From Achromobacter anxifer (lineage in GTDB: Bacteria; Pseudomonadota; Gammaproteobacteria; Burkholderiales; Burkholderiaceae_B), in the NCBI RefSeq assembly GCF_903652925.1, contig NZ_CAHLAR010000004.1:610481-674480 (forward strand): a stretch of 64,000 nt of DNA, read 5' to 3'. A program made the translations under genes and the position numbers. The notes under the pieces are model-generated. The model searched no databases. It was given only the letters and a program-made list of their open reading frames with translations, and was not told the DNA's origin. This document shows, piece by piece, positions 25,800 to 34,357 of the stretch. How positions within the stretch are numbered: position 1 is the first letter of the stretch; the number at the start of each line of letters is the position of its first letter.

Positions 25800-27188
25800 T
25801 CAGCAAGGCACGGGCGCATTGCGGCGGGCGTAGTACCACCAAGTGATCAGCATGCAGGTGGCGTAGAAGCCGATGAAGCAATACAGGGCGGCCTGCACGC
25901 TGCCCGTCATCTCCAGCGAAGTGCCGAAGCTGCGCGGGATGAAGAAGCCGCCGTAGGCGCCGATCGCGCCCGAGAAGCCCAGCACCGCGGCCGACTCCTT
26001 GGCCGCGTCCGCCTGGGCCTGCTTCTGCGCTGCGGCGCCCTTCCCTTCAGCCGCCTGCGTGCGTTCACGCAGGAAGATCACGGGAATCATGCGGAAGGTC
26101 GAACCGTTGCCCACGCCCGTCAGCGCGAACAGCACGATGAACATGGCCAGGAACCCGTTGAAGTTGCCCGCCTGCCCGGCGACCGGCAGGAACGTCACCA
26201 CGCCCAGCACCGCCGCGATCATGCCGGCGAAGGTGAACAGCGTGACCCGCGCGCCGCCGAGCTTGTCCGACACCCAGCCGCCGAAAGGCCGAGTCAGCGA
26301 GCCCACCAGCGGCCCCAGGAAGGCATAGGCCATGGGATCGACCTGCGGGAACAGCGTCTTGGTCAGCATGGCGAAGCCGGCCGAAAACCCGATGAAGGAG
26401 CCGAACGTGCCTACGTACAGCCAGCACATCAGCCAGTTGTGCTTGCGCTTGAAGATCACGGCCTGGTCCGCGAACGAGGCGCGGGCATCAGCGATGTCGT
26501 TCATGCCGAACCAGGCGGCGATCGACGCCAGCGCAATCGGAATCACCCAGATGAAGCCGGCGTTCTGCAGCCACAGGTTCTGCTGCGCGCCATTGGCGTT
26601 GATGACCTGGGGCTCGCCGCCTGCCACGCCGAACACGCCGATGGAAATGACCACGGGCACCACGAACTGCACCAGGGACACGCCCAGGTTGCCGATGCCG
26701 GCGTTCAGCCCGGTGGCCAGGCCCTTCTTCTCCTTGGGGAAGAAGAAGCTGATGTTGGCCATGCTGGAGCTGAAGTTGCCGCCGCCCAGACCGCACAGCA
26801 GCGCCAGGATCAGCAGGGTCGGAAACGAGGTGGTCGGATCGCGCAGGGCGAAACCCATGCCCAGCGCCGGGATCAGCAACGAGGCCGTGGAGATGGCCGT
26901 CCACTTGCGCCCGCCAAATACGGGCACCAGGAAGGAATAGAAGATGCGCAGGGTCGCGCCCGACAGCGCGGGCAGCGCCGTCAGCCAGAACATCTGGTTC
27001 TTGGACAGCATGAAGCCGGCGCGGTCCAGGTTGACCACCACCACGCTCCACAGCATCCAGATGCTGAACGCCAGCATCAGCGCCGGAATGGAGATCCAGA
27101 GGTTGCGGTTGGCGACGCGGGCGCCGGTCTGCTTCCAGAAGCCGGGATTATCCGGCTCCCAGCGCGCAAGGACTTGAGTGGAAGACAT
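25800..27188 (-). CDS. narK2: NarK2-type nitrate/nitrite antiporter
   Basis: 462 residues, 12 predicted membrane segments. Major facilitator of the nitrate/nitrite porter family. N-terminus WEPDNPGFWKQTGARVANRNLWISIPAL and the two nitrate signatures GLGGGNFSSSMANISFFFPK (TM5) and GVGNGSTFRMIPVIF (TM11) match NarK2/NarU proteins of about 465 residues, which exchange nitrite for nitrate. It follows narK1 by 10 bp. A charged Ala/Gln/Lys-rich insert (about 385-405) lies in the loop after TM11. Confidence 0.93.
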   Translation of the reverse strand: MSSTQVLARWEPDNPGFWKQTGARVANRNLWISIPALMLAFSIWMLWSVVVVNLDRAGFMLSKNQMFWLTALPALSGATLRIFYSFLVPVFGGRKWTAISTASLLIPALGMGFALRDPTTSFPTLLILALLCGLGGGNFSSSMANISFFFPKEKKGLATGLNAGIGNLGVSLVQFVVPVVISIGVFGVAGGEPQVINANGAQQNLWLQNAGFIWVIPIALASIAAWFGMNDIADARASFADQAVIFKRKHNWLMCWLYVGTFGSFIGFSAGFAMLTKTLFPQVDPMAYAFLGPLVGSLTRPFGGWVSDKLGGARVTLFTFAGMIAAVLGVVTFLPVAGQAGNFNGFLAMFIVLFALTGVGNGSTFRMIPVIFLRERTQAAEGKGAAAQKQAQADAAKESAAVLGFSGAIGAYGGFFIPRSFGTSLEMTGSVQAALYCFIGFYATCMLITWWYYARRNAPVPC

Positions 27189-27198
27189 AGGGATACTC

Positions 27199-28476
27199 TC
27201 AGGAGGTGGTGGAAGGAGCCGCAGCGTGTTGCCGGGCGATGGCCGCGCTTTCCGGCCGGAAACTGAAGTGCATGAAGATGAGCGAGACGCAGACGGTGCC
27301 GTACAGCAGCATGAAGGCGCTGGAGCGGATGCCCGTGAGGTCCAGCAGGATCCCGAACATGATCGGCAGCACGAAGCCGCCCAGGCCGCCGGCCAGGCCG
27401 ACGATGCCGGACACGGCGCCGATGTTTTCGCCGAACTCGTCCGAGATGAACTTGAAGACCGAGGCCTTGCCGATGGCCATGGCGATGCCGACCACGAACA
27501 GCAGGACCGTGAAGGTGACCGGACCGAGCGCGATGCCGAAGGTGCGCGGGCCGTTGGCCGTCGTGATGGTGAATTCCGTCTGCGGGTAGCTCAGCAGGAA
27601 GAACGCCACCCAGCACACCCACATCACCCACCAGGTGGTCTTGTAGGCGCCGTAGCGGTCCGAGATCCAGCCGCCCACCGCGCGCAGCACGCCGCCCGGC
27701 AGGGAAAAGCACGCCGCCAGCAGCGCGGCCAGCTTCATGTCGAAGCCGTATTCGCCGATGTAGTACTTGGTCATCCACAGCGCCAGCGCCACGTAGCCGC
27801 CGAACACCACCGAGTAGTACTGGCAATAGCGCCAGACGCGCGGGTCCTTCAGCATGGCCATCTGCGCCGACAGGCTGGCGCCGCTCTTCACGCGATGAGC
27901 GGGGTTTGAAGAGGAGAACAGCCAGAACAGGATGGCGGTGACCAGCAGCGCCACGGCGTAGACCTGGGGCACGATGACCCAGGCGCCGCCCGCCGCCGCG
28001 ATCAGGGCGGGAGCGACGAACTTGGTGATGGCCGAACCCGAGTTGCCGGCGCCGAACACCCCCATCGCCAGACCCTGCTTGTTGCGCGGGAACCAGCGCG
28101 CCACATAGGGCGTGCCCACCGAGAACGAGCCGCCCGTCAGGCCAACGAACAGCGCAAGCACCAGGAACTGCCAGTACTCGGTGGCATAGGACAGCAGCCA
28201 GATCGGCACCACCGCCAACAGCATCAGGATGAAGAACACCGGCCGGCCGCCGTAGCGGTCGGTCCAGATGCCCAGGGGCACGCGCACCAGGGAACCGGTC
28301 AGCACCGGCATGGCGGCCAAGAGGCCGAATTCGGTTTCGGACAGGCCCAGCTGCTGCTTGATGGGGATGCCCAGCACCGCGAAGATCATCCACACCGCGA
28401 AACAGATGGTGAAGGCGAATGTGCTTGAAATCAGGACCCGCATCGGCGCGCCGGCGGAAGGTTGACTTGCTGCCAT
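27199..28476 (-). CDS. narK1: NarK1-type nitrate transporter
   Basis: 425 residues from ATG 28474-28476 (GCGAGAG upstream); a GTG seven codons earlier is possible. Twelve-helix MFS protein of the NarK1/NasA branch with MSF motif GIWTDRYGGRP (about 70-80), nitrate signature FGAGNSGSAITKF and GLAGGLGGFVLPIMFG. NarK1 types usually import nitrate with protons to start respiration, complementing the NarK2 antiporter. First gene of narK1-narK2, with its own promoter of the narG type; transcription may continue into narGHJI. Confidence 0.92.
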   Translation of the reverse strand: MAASQPSAGAPMRVLISSTFAFTICFAVWMIFAVLGIPIKQQLGLSETEFGLLAAMPVLTGSLVRVPLGIWTDRYGGRPVFFILMLLAVVPIWLLSYATEYWQFLVLALFVGLTGGSFSVGTPYVARWFPRNKQGLAMGVFGAGNSGSAITKFVAPALIAAAGGAWVIVPQVYAVALLVTAILFWLFSSSNPAHRVKSGASLSAQMAMLKDPRVWRYCQYYSVVFGGYVALALWMTKYYIGEYGFDMKLAALLAACFSLPGGVLRAVGGWISDRYGAYKTTWWVMWVCWVAFFLLSYPQTEFTITTANGPRTFGIALGPVTFTVLLFVVGIAMAIGKASVFKFISDEFGENIGAVSGIVGLAGGLGGFVLPIMFGILLDLTGIRSSAFMLLYGTVCVSLIFMHFSFRPESAAIARQHAAAPSTTS

Positions 28477-28511
28477 GGTTACTCTCGCTTTACTCACGAA
28501 GACATGTGGCT

Positions 28512-28583
28512 AGCCTAGGGATCGCGGGCATTCCGGACCATTCGCCAGCCGACCAGAAGCCCCTTGCCGATGTGACTAGTCAC
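28512..28583 (-). promoter_or_regulatory. narK1 promoter with palindrome and conserved 11-bp element
   Basis: On the minus strand: GTGACTAGTCAC (28583 to 28572, perfect 12-bp palindrome), 26 bp after its 10-bp core, GGCGAATGGTC (28546 to 28536), 18 bp, TAGGCT (28517 to 28512) as -10. Layout is identical to the narG promoter. Predicted transcription start near 28505. Confidence 0.65.
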
Positions 28584-28603
28584 CCCCTTCTTGGCGGCCC
28601 GGC

Positions 28604-28617
28604 TTGCGCTGGATCAA
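28604..28617 (+). promoter_or_regulatory. FNR/NnrR-type box between narK1 and nnrS
   Basis: TTGCG-CTGG-ATCAA has one perfect half-site (ATCAA) and TTG of the other, in the right 5-4-5 spacing. It lies about 100 bp before nnrS; a TAATAT at 28651-28656 could be the -10. Since nnrS genes are controlled by FNR-family NO or oxygen sensors in denitrifiers, nnrS is the likelier target. Confidence 0.5.
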
Positions 28618-28710
28618 ATTGCCGCGCTGGCGGGCAGGCCGCCAACGCATTAATATGCATTTCAAATACACCTTTAAACGCGAGGCCGAAACGGCGCCGC
28701 GCAGACCCTC

Positions 28711-29961
28711 ATGAGCACGCTGCTTAGCATCGAAGAACCGGCCGCAGCCCCGCGCCGCGCAAGGCCCCAATGGAGCGCCTTCACCGAAATGGGCTTCCGG
28801 CCGCTGTACCTGGCCGGCTGCTTCTGGGCGCTGGCGTCCGTGCTGCTGTGGGTGCATGCGCCGGCGCGCCTGACCGGCGTGCTCAACGGCATGCCCTGGC
28901 ATGCGCACGAGATGCTGTGGGGCTTCGTCGCCACCATCGCCGTGGGCTTCCTGCTGACGGCAGGCGCCAACTGGACCGGCAAGAATCCCTTGCGCGGCAC
29001 GCCGCTGGCCATCTTGTGCGCGGTGTGGATCGTGGCGCGCGCGGGCTATCTGCTGCCGGGACGGCCGGCCTTCGTGATTGCCGCCGCGGCGGACCTGCTG
29101 TTTTTCGTCTGGGCCGCCGGCGCGCTGGGCCGCGCCGTCGCCGTCACGCGCAATCAGCGCAACTACGGCGTTCCCTTCCTGCTGCTGGGCCTGGCCGCCA
29201 CCAATGCGCTCTACCTCTGGGCCTCGGTCCAGGGCGACTATTTCGCGTTGATGCGCTACTTCAACGCCGGCCTGCTGTGCATGGCGGTGCTGACGCTGCT
29301 GATCGCGCGCCGCGTCATCCCCTTCTTCGCCAAGCGCGCCGTGGCCGGGCTGGACATACCCCCTCACACCCGCAGCGGCCACTGGCAGCTGGGCACGGGC
29401 ATCGCCGCCATCGCCTGCCTGCTGGCGGGCCAGCCGCAGGCCGCCGCGCTGGCCTTGGCCGCGACCGGGCTGATCGCCCTGGCGCAATGGATCTCCTGGA
29501 AGCCCTGGGCCGTGCGCAAGGTGCCGCTGCTATGGATTCTGTACGCGGGCTACGGCGGCCTGGGCATAGGCCTGCTGGTCGGCGCGGCGCAGCTGGCCGG
29601 CTACGTGCTGCGGCTGGCCTGGCCCGCGCACGTGATCGGCGTGGCCGGCTTTTCGGTGCTGATCCTGGGCATGGTCACGCGCACCGCGCTCGGCCACCTG
29701 GGCCGGCCGCTGCAGACCGACCGCAGCATGGTACTGAGCTATGCGCTGATGATCCTGGCGGCCCTGCTGCGCCTGGCCGCCCTGCTCCCGACCGCCGCCA
29801 CCTTGGGTTTCCTGCATGCCTCGGCCACCGCCTGGGCCCTGGCCTTCGGCCTGTACCTGTGGCGCTTCTTCCCGCTGATGATCCGGCCGCGGGCGGATGC
29901 GGGCAAGAGCGCCGCGCCGGTGATGAAGGTCGTGCAGGCGGCGCGGCGTCCGGCCTCCTGA
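28711..29961 (+). CDS. nnrS: NnrS family heme-copper membrane protein
   Basis: 416 residues, 12 hydrophobic segments. Typical NnrS blocks: MGFRPLYLAGCFWALAS, GMPWHAHEMLWGFVAT (conserved His pair), RYFNAGLLCMAVLTLLIARRVIPFF and the C-terminal FLHASATAWALAFGLYLWRFFPLM. NnrS proteins bind heme and copper and protect against NO-derived nitrosative stress in denitrifiers. It diverges from narK1 and shares the intergenic region that holds an FNR-type box. No strong Shine-Dalgarno at the ATG. Confidence 0.92.
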   Translation: MSTLLSIEEPAAAPRRARPQWSAFTEMGFRPLYLAGCFWALASVLLWVHAPARLTGVLNGMPWHAHEMLWGFVATIAVGFLLTAGANWTGKNPLRGTPLAILCAVWIVARAGYLLPGRPAFVIAAAADLLFFVWAAGALGRAVAVTRNQRNYGVPFLLLGLAATNALYLWASVQGDYFALMRYFNAGLLCMAVLTLLIARRVIPFFAKRAVAGLDIPPHTRSGHWQLGTGIAAIACLLAGQPQAAALALAATGLIALAQWISWKPWAVRKVPLLWILYAGYGGLGIGLLVGAAQLAGYVLRLAWPAHVIGVAGFSVLILGMVTRTALGHLGRPLQTDRSMVLSYALMILAALLRLAALLPTAATLGFLHASATAWALAFGLYLWRFFPLMIRPRADAGKSAAPVMKVVQAARRPAS

Positions 29962-29982
29962 GCGCCGGACTGCCTGGCGCGT

Positions 29983-30804
29983 TCAGCCGCGCCGCTTCGG
30001 CGCAGCCAGCTGCTTTTTCATGGCCTTGAGCCAGGCCTTGACCTGCTGCATGTCCACGAACTGCGACAGCTCGAACTCCAGCTCGCCGATGTATTCCTGG
30101 GCGTCCTCGATCTCGGCGTCCAGGTCCTCCATCAGGTCGGACGGGTCTATGGATTGCGCGGGATCGAAGTGGTAGCGGGCCTTGAAGGCATCCTCCACCG
30201 CCACGAGCTGCGCCGCCACGGCCGCGATCAGACTCTCCAGCGCCTGGTTATATTGCGTGTAGCGGTCCTCGCCGACCTTGGCCTGCTGGTCCGCGCCCGC
30301 GGCCGCCAGCGCCTCGATTTCCGCTGCCAGCTCCGGCGCTACTGCGACCGCGTCCGCAGCCACGGTGGGCGCCGCGGCCTCGCCGGCCTCGTCCTCTTCG
30401 TCCTCCAGCTCGGCGTCGTAATCCGAACCGCCGTGCTTCAGGTACAGCGCCTTCAACCGGTCCGCATCGCATTCCGCCGGCGTGCCGTCCAGCACGATGG
30501 CATCCAGCGTCTCCTGCGCCAGCTGCGCCGCGATCTCCGAGGCCAGCGCGCGCTCGGCCTTGGTCAGCTCCTTCTGCTTGCAAGCGTGGTCGAAGCAGAA
30601 CACCAGCTTGGCCTTCAGCTCGACCTCGACCGTTTCCAACGGAGCCAGCACGTCCTCGTACTTCTTCTGGTATTGCGGCTCCACCGTCTGCCACAGGCGC
30701 AGCCGGGCACGCTCCTGCTCCAGCGTGCGCGCGAGCGATTCGAATTTCTGGCGTTGCGTGGGCATTCCGGATGCCGGCTGCGCGGCGGGCGTGTTTTCTT
30801 GCAT
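29983..30804 (-). CDS. Acidic, mostly helical protein of unknown function
   Basis: 273 residues from ATG 30802-30804; an upstream frame to 30939 lacks a good start. I do not recognise the family. The N-terminal half (20-120) is helical and rich in Glu, Arg and Lys (FESLARTLEQERARLRLW, YQKKYEDVLAPLETVEVELKAKLVF), with one Cys pair region CFDHACKQ. A central acidic Ala/Glu linker (about 140-185) follows, then a second helical part with an acidic stretch (DLMEDLDAEIEDAQEYIGELEFELSQF) and a basic end. No signal peptide or membrane segment. It converges with nnrS with a 21-bp gap. Confidence 0.75.
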   Translation of the reverse strand: MQENTPAAQPASGMPTQRQKFESLARTLEQERARLRLWQTVEPQYQKKYEDVLAPLETVEVELKAKLVFCFDHACKQKELTKAERALASEIAAQLAQETLDAIVLDGTPAECDADRLKALYLKHGGSDYDAELEDEEDEAGEAAAPTVAADAVAVAPELAAEIEALAAAGADQQAKVGEDRYTQYNQALESLIAAVAAQLVAVEDAFKARYHFDPAQSIDPSDLMEDLDAEIEDAQEYIGELEFELSQFVDMQQVKAWLKAMKKQLAAPKRRG

Positions 30805-30895
30805 GGGGGCCTGGGAGAGCGGCGCGATGCGCGCCGCGAAATGATCGGAGCGCCATTTTAGACGCGCTTGATCGCGCCGCCCGCAGCCCAGGCGC

Positions 30896-31117
30896 TCAGC
30901 CGCGCTTTCCCGGCGAGTGCGCCCCGCCCCCGTCCTCATCTTCCTCCGCGGTCGTATCCGCGGGTTCGATGTCCTCGTCGGGCACTTCGTCGCCCAGCGC
31001 GCTGTCGCCGGCGTCGTCCGGGTTGACCGGCGGCGGGCGGTGGTCCGCGGGTCCCGGCTGCGGTGGGGACGTCATCGAGGCCGGGCGCGGAATCGAATCG
31101 GAATGGATCTCGGGCAT
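30896..31117 (-). CDS. Small acidic, proline-rich hypothetical protein
   Basis: 73 residues from ATG 31115-31117 (an in-frame ATG at 31177 would add 20 residues). The sequence is low-complexity: Pro-rich first half and a very acidic second half (DEVPDEDIEPADTTAEEDEDGGG). Likely disordered. The ribosome site is weak. No function can be assigned; coding status is supported only by frame length and codon bias. Confidence 0.5.
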   Translation of the reverse strand: MPEIHSDSIPRPASMTSPPQPGPADHRPPPVNPDDAGDSALGDEVPDEDIEPADTTAEEDEDGGGAHSPGKRG

Positions 31118-31200
31118 GGCTGCACCTGTACGGAAGCACGGCGAAGGCCGCCGCGGCGTGTTTCCAGCAAATGCCATGCCCGGGCCGGGCGCAAGGCCCG

Positions 31201-31467
31201 TCAGAACCGCGGGTTTTTGCCGAACGGGACCTCCTCGTCCGTCGGCTTTTCAAACGACGCCGTATCGCCGTTCAGGTCCGCGACCTGGATCTGGGCAAGC
31301 CGCGTCGCTTCGTCGATGGCGACCTGGGCCGAAGCGAACCGCTCCTCGACGGCTACCCGTTCATCAGGCACTCCCGCCACCAGCGAAACCAGCACGTATC
31401 CTATGCTCCAGCTGCCCTGGTCCTCGACCGGGCGCTCAAGCTGGAAATCCCATTTGGCGTTTTCCAT
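31201..31467 (-). CDS. Small hypothetical protein
   Basis: 88 residues with a clear AGGAGG upstream of ATG 31465-31467. No signal peptide or membrane segment. It begins MENAKWDFQLERPVEDQGSW and ends in FGKNPRF; an alpha/beta character is suggested by VSLVAGVPDERVAVEERFASAQVAIDEA. Family not recognised. Lies among small genes of the same strand. Confidence 0.7.
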   Translation of the reverse strand: MENAKWDFQLERPVEDQGSWSIGYVLVSLVAGVPDERVAVEERFASAQVAIDEATRLAQIQVADLNGDTASFEKPTDEEVPFGKNPRF

Positions 31468-31495
31468 AAGGCCTCCTGTAGATCGAACTTACATG

Positions 31496-31969
31496 CTACT
31501 GCGACCCGGCCGCGCGCGAGCGCCGGCGGCGGCGTTCCCGCCTGACGCGAGCCGTGCAGGCCGCGGCCAGCGCAAGCAGCTTGTCCTCGTCCAGGCGCTC
31601 GGCGTCGACCAGCCCTTCGTCCGCCCCCTTGAGCGCGATAAGCAGCTCATCCAGCTTCAAATGCAGCGCCTCGCTGTCCTTGTTCTGGCTCTGCTGGATC
31701 AGGAACACCATCAGGAAGGTCACGATCGTGGTCCCGGTATTGATCACCAGCTGCCAAATCTCGGAATACCCGAAAGCCGGGCCGGACGCCGCCCACACGA
31801 TCACCGCAATCAGCGCCAGCCCGAATGCGATCGGCGAGCCTACCCACCGTGTCACATGCGCGGCGAAGTGGTCGAAGAATCTCGATATCGGATTGGCGTG
31901 ACCGGCGTTTGCGGCGCGGTGAGACCGCTTGCGGGGTGGCTGCCGCCTTGGAACGCTAATGCTCGGCAT
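31496..31969 (-). CDS. Low-affinity iron permease family membrane protein
   Basis: 157 residues. A basic N-terminal tail precedes FFDHFAAHVTRWVGSPIAFGLALIAVIVWAASGP and a second membrane segment LVINTGTTIVTFLMVFLIQQSQNKD, followed by LHLKLDELL. The IQ(Q)SQNKD(S/T)xAxHLKLDELL block is the hallmark of the small bacterial proteins in the low-affinity Fe permease family (PF04120). The transport role in bacteria is not well established. Basic C-terminus RRERRRRRSR. Confidence 0.85.
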   Translation of the reverse strand: MPSISVPRRQPPRKRSHRAANAGHANPISRFFDHFAAHVTRWVGSPIAFGLALIAVIVWAASGPAFGYSEIWQLVINTGTTIVTFLMVFLIQQSQNKDSEALHLKLDELLIALKGADEGLVDAERLDEDKLLALAAACTARVRRERRRRRSRAAGSQ

Positions 31970-32030
31970 GGTGATGCTTCCAGTCCAACCGGGAGATCAG
32001 CCTCAGCAAGTCGCGTGCCCGCTGCCAGGC

Positions 32031-33254
32031 TCAGGCGCGGAACAAGCTGCCAAAGCCTGCCTGGCCGGCGCTGTCCGCGTCCGCCTGGCCGGGCATGGGC
32101 AGTCCCTGCGACCAGCCAGCCGCCAGGGCCTGCACATCACGCAGGGGATCGGCGTCCTTGGCGCGCTGATTGCGGATGCGGCAGGCTTCGGGATCGGTGG
32201 CGAAGAGGCCGCGCGCGAAGAACCGGGCTTGCTCTATCAGCTGCGAGGTCTTGGGCACGCGCAGTTCCGTGAAGCGCGGCAAGGCGGCGTCCAGGCATCC
32301 GTCCGCGTCCTCCAGGCAGCGGGCCAGATGCCAGGCGTCTTCCAGCGCTTGGCAGGCGCCCTGTCCCGACGTGGGCAAGGGCGCGTGCGCGGCATCCCCG
32401 ACCAGCAGCACATTGGCCCGGCTCCACGTGCGCAGCGGTTCCAGATCGTGCACCTCGATCAGCCGCAGCGCGTGCACCGGGGTGGCCTGGATGATGCGGG
32501 CCACCGGATCGGGCCATCCACCGAACAACCGTTCCACTTCCCTGCGCGGATCCGCCGCCGGCCCGGCGCCGGCCAAGGGCCGCGCCTGCGCCGCCGCCCA
32601 ATACACCAGGCCGGGCTGCACCGGCACCAGGCCAAAGCGCTCGCCCGCGCCCCAAAAGTCCTGGATGGCGATGTCGCCGACCAGCGCATCATCGGCCTGC
32701 GCCACTCCGATCCAGTTCACGAAGCCTTGATAGACCGGCGCGTTGTCGCCCGCGACGAAGCGGCGCGCCACGGAATCCATGCGGCCGTCGGCGCCGATCA
32801 GCAGGTCGGGACGGATGCAGAGGCCGTTCTCGAAGCGCGCCACGGCCCGGCCGTCCGCATCCAGTTCGAGCGCCACCGCGCGGTGGCCGTACACGACTTC
32901 GATCCCGGCGCGCACCGCGTGGTCCAGCAATACCGCCAGCAGATCGCGCCGCAGAATCGTATGGGTCGGGTAGCCCATCGTCCGGTCCAGCAAACCGATA
33001 TCAAGCCCTCCCAGCGGATTGCCCGCCGCGTCCTGGCGCCGCATGGCCGCCGGCCGCCCGCCCACGGCCGCCACATCCAGCAGCAGTCCCATTTCCTTCA
33101 GCACGAAGCCGGCATTGGGCCAGAGCGTCACGCCCGCGCCCATGGTCGTCGCGGCGGCGCCGCGCTCATACACCCGGGGCCGGTGCCCCAGCTTGCGCAA
33201 GGCCAGCGCCACGCTCAGGCCCGCAATGCCGCCGCCCAATATTCCAATTTCCAT
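32031..33254 (-). CDS. FAD-dependent monooxygenase (salicylate-hydroxylase-like)
   Basis: 407 residues, class A flavoprotein monooxygenase. FAD motif GGGIAGLSVALALRKLG (7-23), the DG motif LLIGADGRMDSVAR (about 153-166) and the GD motif VGDAAHAPLPTSGQGACQALEDA (about 290) are all present, so it should bind FAD and use NAD(P)H to hydroxylate an aromatic or related compound. It is divergent from a LysR regulator that probably controls it. Substrate unknown. Confidence 0.85.
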   Translation of the reverse strand: MEIGILGGGIAGLSVALALRKLGHRPRVYERGAAATTMGAGVTLWPNAGFVLKEMGLLLDVAAVGGRPAAMRRQDAAGNPLGGLDIGLLDRTMGYPTHTILRRDLLAVLLDHAVRAGIEVVYGHRAVALELDADGRAVARFENGLCIRPDLLIGADGRMDSVARRFVAGDNAPVYQGFVNWIGVAQADDALVGDIAIQDFWGAGERFGLVPVQPGLVYWAAAQARPLAGAGPAADPRREVERLFGGWPDPVARIIQATPVHALRLIEVHDLEPLRTWSRANVLLVGDAAHAPLPTSGQGACQALEDAWHLARCLEDADGCLDAALPRFTELRVPKTSQLIEQARFFARGLFATDPEACRIRNQRAKDADPLRDVQALAAGWSQGLPMPGQADADSAGQAGFGSLFRA

Positions 33255-33349
33255 GCTGAAGCTCTCCCGTGCAGATCGTCCCCGGACGCCGCCGTACGCA
33301 GCACCCTGGACGCTGCGGGCATCTTATATTCCGCCATTCAGGAGAACTA

Positions 33350-33376
33350 GTATGTAAAAATGGTTAGGTTTCATAC
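33350..33376. promoter_or_regulatory. Inverted repeat between monooxygenase and LysR gene
   Basis: GTATG (33350-33354) and CATAC (33372-33376) form a 5-bp inverted repeat around 17 AT-rich bases, the only AT-rich part of the 138-bp divergent gap. It is a candidate LysR-type binding site; support is weak because the arms are short. Confidence 0.3.
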
Positions 33377-33392
33377 CTTAATCGGGATAATC

Positions 33393-34313
33393 ATGCGCGA
33401 TGCGCTCGACCTGAACACCGTCCGCGTCTACGCGGCGGTCGTCGATGAACAGAGCTTCGCAGGGGCGGCCCGGCTGCTGGCCCTGCCCTCATCCAATGTC
33501 AGCCGCCACGTCGCCACGCTGGAGCGCAGGCTGGGCGTGCGCCTGCTGGAACGCAGCACCCGCCACCTGCACATGACGGAAGCGGGCCGGCTGCTGTACG
33601 AACGCGCCAAGCCGCTGCTCGACGCCCTGCTCGCCACCGAGGAAGAGCTGGGCGCGGTACGGCGCGAGCTGCGCGGCCCCTTGAGAATGTGCATGCCCGG
33701 CGAAGCGCCGCGCCTGCTTGCCCCCATACTCGCCGAGTTCTGCAGCCTGCATCCCGGCGTCGAACTGGAATGCGATACGCGCATGACCGGCCTGGAATCG
33801 CTGCGGGAGGAAGACATGGACCTCGCCATCGTGTTCCATCGCGGCCGGCAGGACGACAGCGCCTTCATCACCCGCGAACTGGCCACGCTGCCCAGCATCG
33901 TGGTCGCGGCGCCCTCCCTGCTGGCCAAAACCGGCACGCCGCGCCACGCGCGCGAACTCAAGTCCCTGCCCTGCATCACCACGCTGAGCGCGCTGAAAGG
34001 CCAACCCTGGCAATTCCTGGACGCGGCCGGCGAGATCGTCAAGGTGCCGGTCCGCAGCCGCTACCGCGTCAACAGCGGCGAACTGGCGGGGGCTGGCGCG
34101 CTGCAAGGCATAGGTTTCGCGATATTGGCGGCCTTTGCCTGCCAGGAGGATCTGGCCGCGGGACGCCTGGTGGAAGTGCCGCTGGACCTGCGGCCGGCGC
34201 CGCTGCAATTGCTGGGCGCCTACAGCCACCGGCATTCGGTGACGGCGCGGGTGCGGGCCTTGCTGGAGTTGATGCAAGTGCGGTTGGCTGTGGCGGGGAA
34301 TGCTGGTAGCTAA
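33393..34313 (+). CDS. LysR family transcriptional regulator
   Basis: 306 residues from ATG 33393 (MRDALDLNTVRVYAAVVDEQS), where LysR proteins usually start; the frame extends 11 codons upstream. Winged HTH at 5-65 (FAGAARLLALPSSNVSRHVATLERRLGVRLLERSTR as family block) and a LysR_substrate domain (90-295). It is divergently arranged with the FAD monooxygenase. Confidence 0.88.
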   Translation: MRDALDLNTVRVYAAVVDEQSFAGAARLLALPSSNVSRHVATLERRLGVRLLERSTRHLHMTEAGRLLYERAKPLLDALLATEEELGAVRRELRGPLRMCMPGEAPRLLAPILAEFCSLHPGVELECDTRMTGLESLREEDMDLAIVFHRGRQDDSAFITRELATLPSIVVAAPSLLAKTGTPRHARELKSLPCITTLSALKGQPWQFLDAAGEIVKVPVRSRYRVNSGELAGAGALQGIGFAILAAFACQEDLAAGRLVEVPLDLRPAPLQLLGAYSHRHSVTARVRALLELMQVRLAVAGNAGS

Positions 34314-34357
34314 ACGTATACTCGCGCCTTGCCACCCGCCTCGCGAGCAGCCCTTGA

